Shown one piece after another: positions 4,999 to 5,950 of a stretch of DNA of 5,950 nucleotides; position 1 is the stretch's first letter, and each line of letters begins with the position of its first letter. Position numbers and translations under genes: made by a program. The notes under the pieces are model-generated. The model saw nothing but the letters and a program-made list of their open reading frames with translations, had not been told where the DNA came from and ran no database searches. The stretch is from Desulfonema limicola (lineage in GTDB: Bacteria > Desulfobacterota > Desulfobacteria > Desulfobacterales > Desulfosalsimonadaceae), in the NCBI GenBank assembly GCA_020722245.1, contig DYLE01000053.1:6345-12294 (forward strand), given 5' to 3'.

Positions 4999-5950
4999 AT
5001 GGCGAGGGGTCGAGAAACACGGTGGCTGGAAGGACTGCTCGCCCGGCGGTTGATTTTTGTCACCGGCAAGGGGGGCGCCGGTAAAACCACGCTGAGCATT
5101 GCCCTGGGGATGAGCGCCCGTCGGGCCGGCAAGAAGGTGCTGCTCGCGGAGGTCGGCGACAGCGACACCATCGGGGTTTTATTTGAGAGGGAAAGCCTTC
5201 CCGAATCCCCCATTCGCCTTGACGACCTTCTCTGGGCGGCGCGGGTGAATCCCACGGCGGTTCTCGAAGGCTACACCCGGGCGCACATCCGGACGGGATT
5301 TATAGCCGATCGCATCACGCACAGCCGGCTGTTTGAATACCTTGCAGTCGCCACCCCCGGCCTCAAAGAGGTGATGACCCTGGGGCGTCTATGGGAATGG
5401 GAAAAGGCAAAAGATGAGCGGTCAAACCCTGCATTTGATCTGATCGTGGTGGATGCCCCGGCCACCGGGCACGGCGTGAGCCTCCTCAGGCTTCCACGCC
5501 TCCTCGTTCGCATGATTCAGGTCGGGCCGGTGGCGTCGCAGATCGAAAAGGTGAACCGCCTTCTTACGGACCCGCTGAAAACCGCTTTGACCTTCGTGGC
5601 CCTTCCGGAAGAACTTTCCGTCAGCGAAGCCCTGACGTTTTATACCCTTGCCCAGGAGGAGATCCGCATGCCGGTGGCGGTCACCTTTATCAACGGCGTG
5701 GTTTCCTCTTCCTACTCGCCGGAGGAGGCGTTACAGATTGAATCCCTGTTGAAAGAAGCGCGGGGCAGCCGGCCGGACAGCCCCCTTCGGCCTCTTCTGG
5801 AATCCGCCAGACGTCAGATCGTTCTTTGCCGCCGTCAGCAGGAACACATCGATCGCATCCGGTCAAAGGCCCCCGGCGCTGTTGTGGAGATTCCCTTTTA
5901 TTTCAAATTTAAAACCTGGTCCTATGGGCCAGGTCAGAGTTCTTCGGCTC
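4999..5950 (+). CDS. ArsA/Get3-like ATPase, 3' end beyond the window
   Basis: The frame stays open from ATG 4999 through the window edge, giving 317 complete codons. The deviant Walker A motif GKGGAGKTT spans residues 23-31. The switch II/Walker B region is LIVVDAPATGHGVSLLRLPR (148-167), characteristic of ArsA/Get3-family ATPases in the SIMIBI class. LTFVALPEELSVSEA (about 197-211) and VTFINGVV (234-241) fit the family core. At the switch I position, where Get3/ArsA usually has DPAH, this protein reads EVGDSD (51-56). No CxxC zinc motif is visible. The start is the only ATG after the in-frame TGA at 4981; GGAAG (4985-4989) is a modest ribosome site. No arsenic genes are present, so arsenite export is not supported. 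Position after two PHA-granule proteins suggests a role with hydrophobic protein clients or granules, which is inference. The mycobacterial Get3-like pair (Rv3679/Rv3680) may be a better comparison than ArsA. Confidence 0.88.
   Translation, partial: MARGRETRWLEGLLARRLIFVTGKGGAGKTTLSIALGMSARRAGKKVLLAEVGDSDTIGVLFERESLPESPIRLDDLLWAARVNPTAVLEGYTRAHIRTGFIADRITHSRLFEYLAVATPGLKEVMTLGRLWEWEKAKDERSNPAFDLIVVDAPATGHGVSLLRLPRLLVRMIQVGPVASQIEKVNRLLTDPLKTALTFVALPEELSVSEALTFYTLAQEEIRMPVAVTFINGVVSSSYSPEEALQIESLLKEARGSRPDSPLRPLLESARRQIVLCRRQQEHIDRIRSKAPGAVVEIPFYFKFKTWSYGPGQSSSA
5914..5934 (+). other. 21-base hairpin within the ATPase coding region
   Basis: ACCTGGTCC (5914-5922) pairs with GGGCCAGGT (5926-5934) around a TAT loop: nine pairs, one of them G-T. 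No T-run follows, and the reading frame continues through it (residues about 306-312), so it is not a simple terminator. It may be coincidental or an mRNA structure. Confidence 0.35.

Noticed and set aside
5050..5052. TTG at 5050 as the ATPase start
   Set aside because: No ribosome site is seen before it, and ATG 4999 has a GGAAG 9 bases upstream and still leaves the P-loop near the N-terminus.
4999..5950. ParA/MinD-type partition ATPase instead of ArsA/Get3
   Set aside because: The deviant Walker A is shared, but the DAPATGH switch II and the LRLPR segment after it are ArsA/Get3-type, not ParA/MinD.

Overview
The window (roughly mid-50s % GC by eye) reads best as a chromosomal piece of a lipid-using, polyhydroxyalkanoate (PHA)-storing bacterium. 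My best guess is a deltaproteobacterium such as a fatty-acid-degrading Desulfobacterales. That guess rests on the combination of an ArsA/Get3-like ATPase, COG3937-type phasins and GlpD/FadR; it is an inference, not something the sequence proves. There are six protein genes, no RNA genes, no mobile elements and no CRISPR. No gene-free stretch exceeds 300 bases; the longest is the 262-base divergent control region at 3328-3589.

Left half, minus strand (read right to left). A patatin-like phospholipase (3327-2437) has its own sigma70-type promoter and ends at a T-tailed hairpin. It is followed by a FadR-type acyl-CoA-responsive regulator (2358-1627) that overlaps glycerol-3-phosphate dehydrogenase glpD (1630-77) by 4 bases (ATGA), so these two form an operon. 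The fadR promoter (TTGACA-N17-TATGAC) has a FadR-like operator lying over its -10 box, and its predicted transcript start is almost at the ATG. The operon therefore looks self-repressed and its mRNA nearly leaderless. A hairpin-plus-T-run of the opposite orientation (51-78) touches the glpD stop, which suggests a plus-strand gene converging from outside the window.

Right half, plus strand. A strong-looking promoter (phased A-tracts, TTGACA-N17-CATAAG), covered by two tandem 17-bp palindromes, drives a 167-residue phasin-like protein (3590-4093) that ends at a textbook terminator. Next is a 208-residue protein (4267-4893) joining a PhaR-type (PHB_acc_N) DNA-binding domain to a COG3937-like phasin tail. 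Then comes an ArsA/Get3-like ATPase (4999 to beyond 5950) that is cut by the window edge.

Taken together, the genes fit a theme of lipid breakdown and carbon storage. The patatin lipase could release acyl chains, FadR could sense acyl-CoA, GlpD could oxidise glycerol-3-phosphate, and the right-hand module could coat and regulate PHA granules. The least explained part is the Get3-like ATPase beside two granule-surface proteins. The duplicated palindromic operator in front of the phasin is the most striking non-coding signal.
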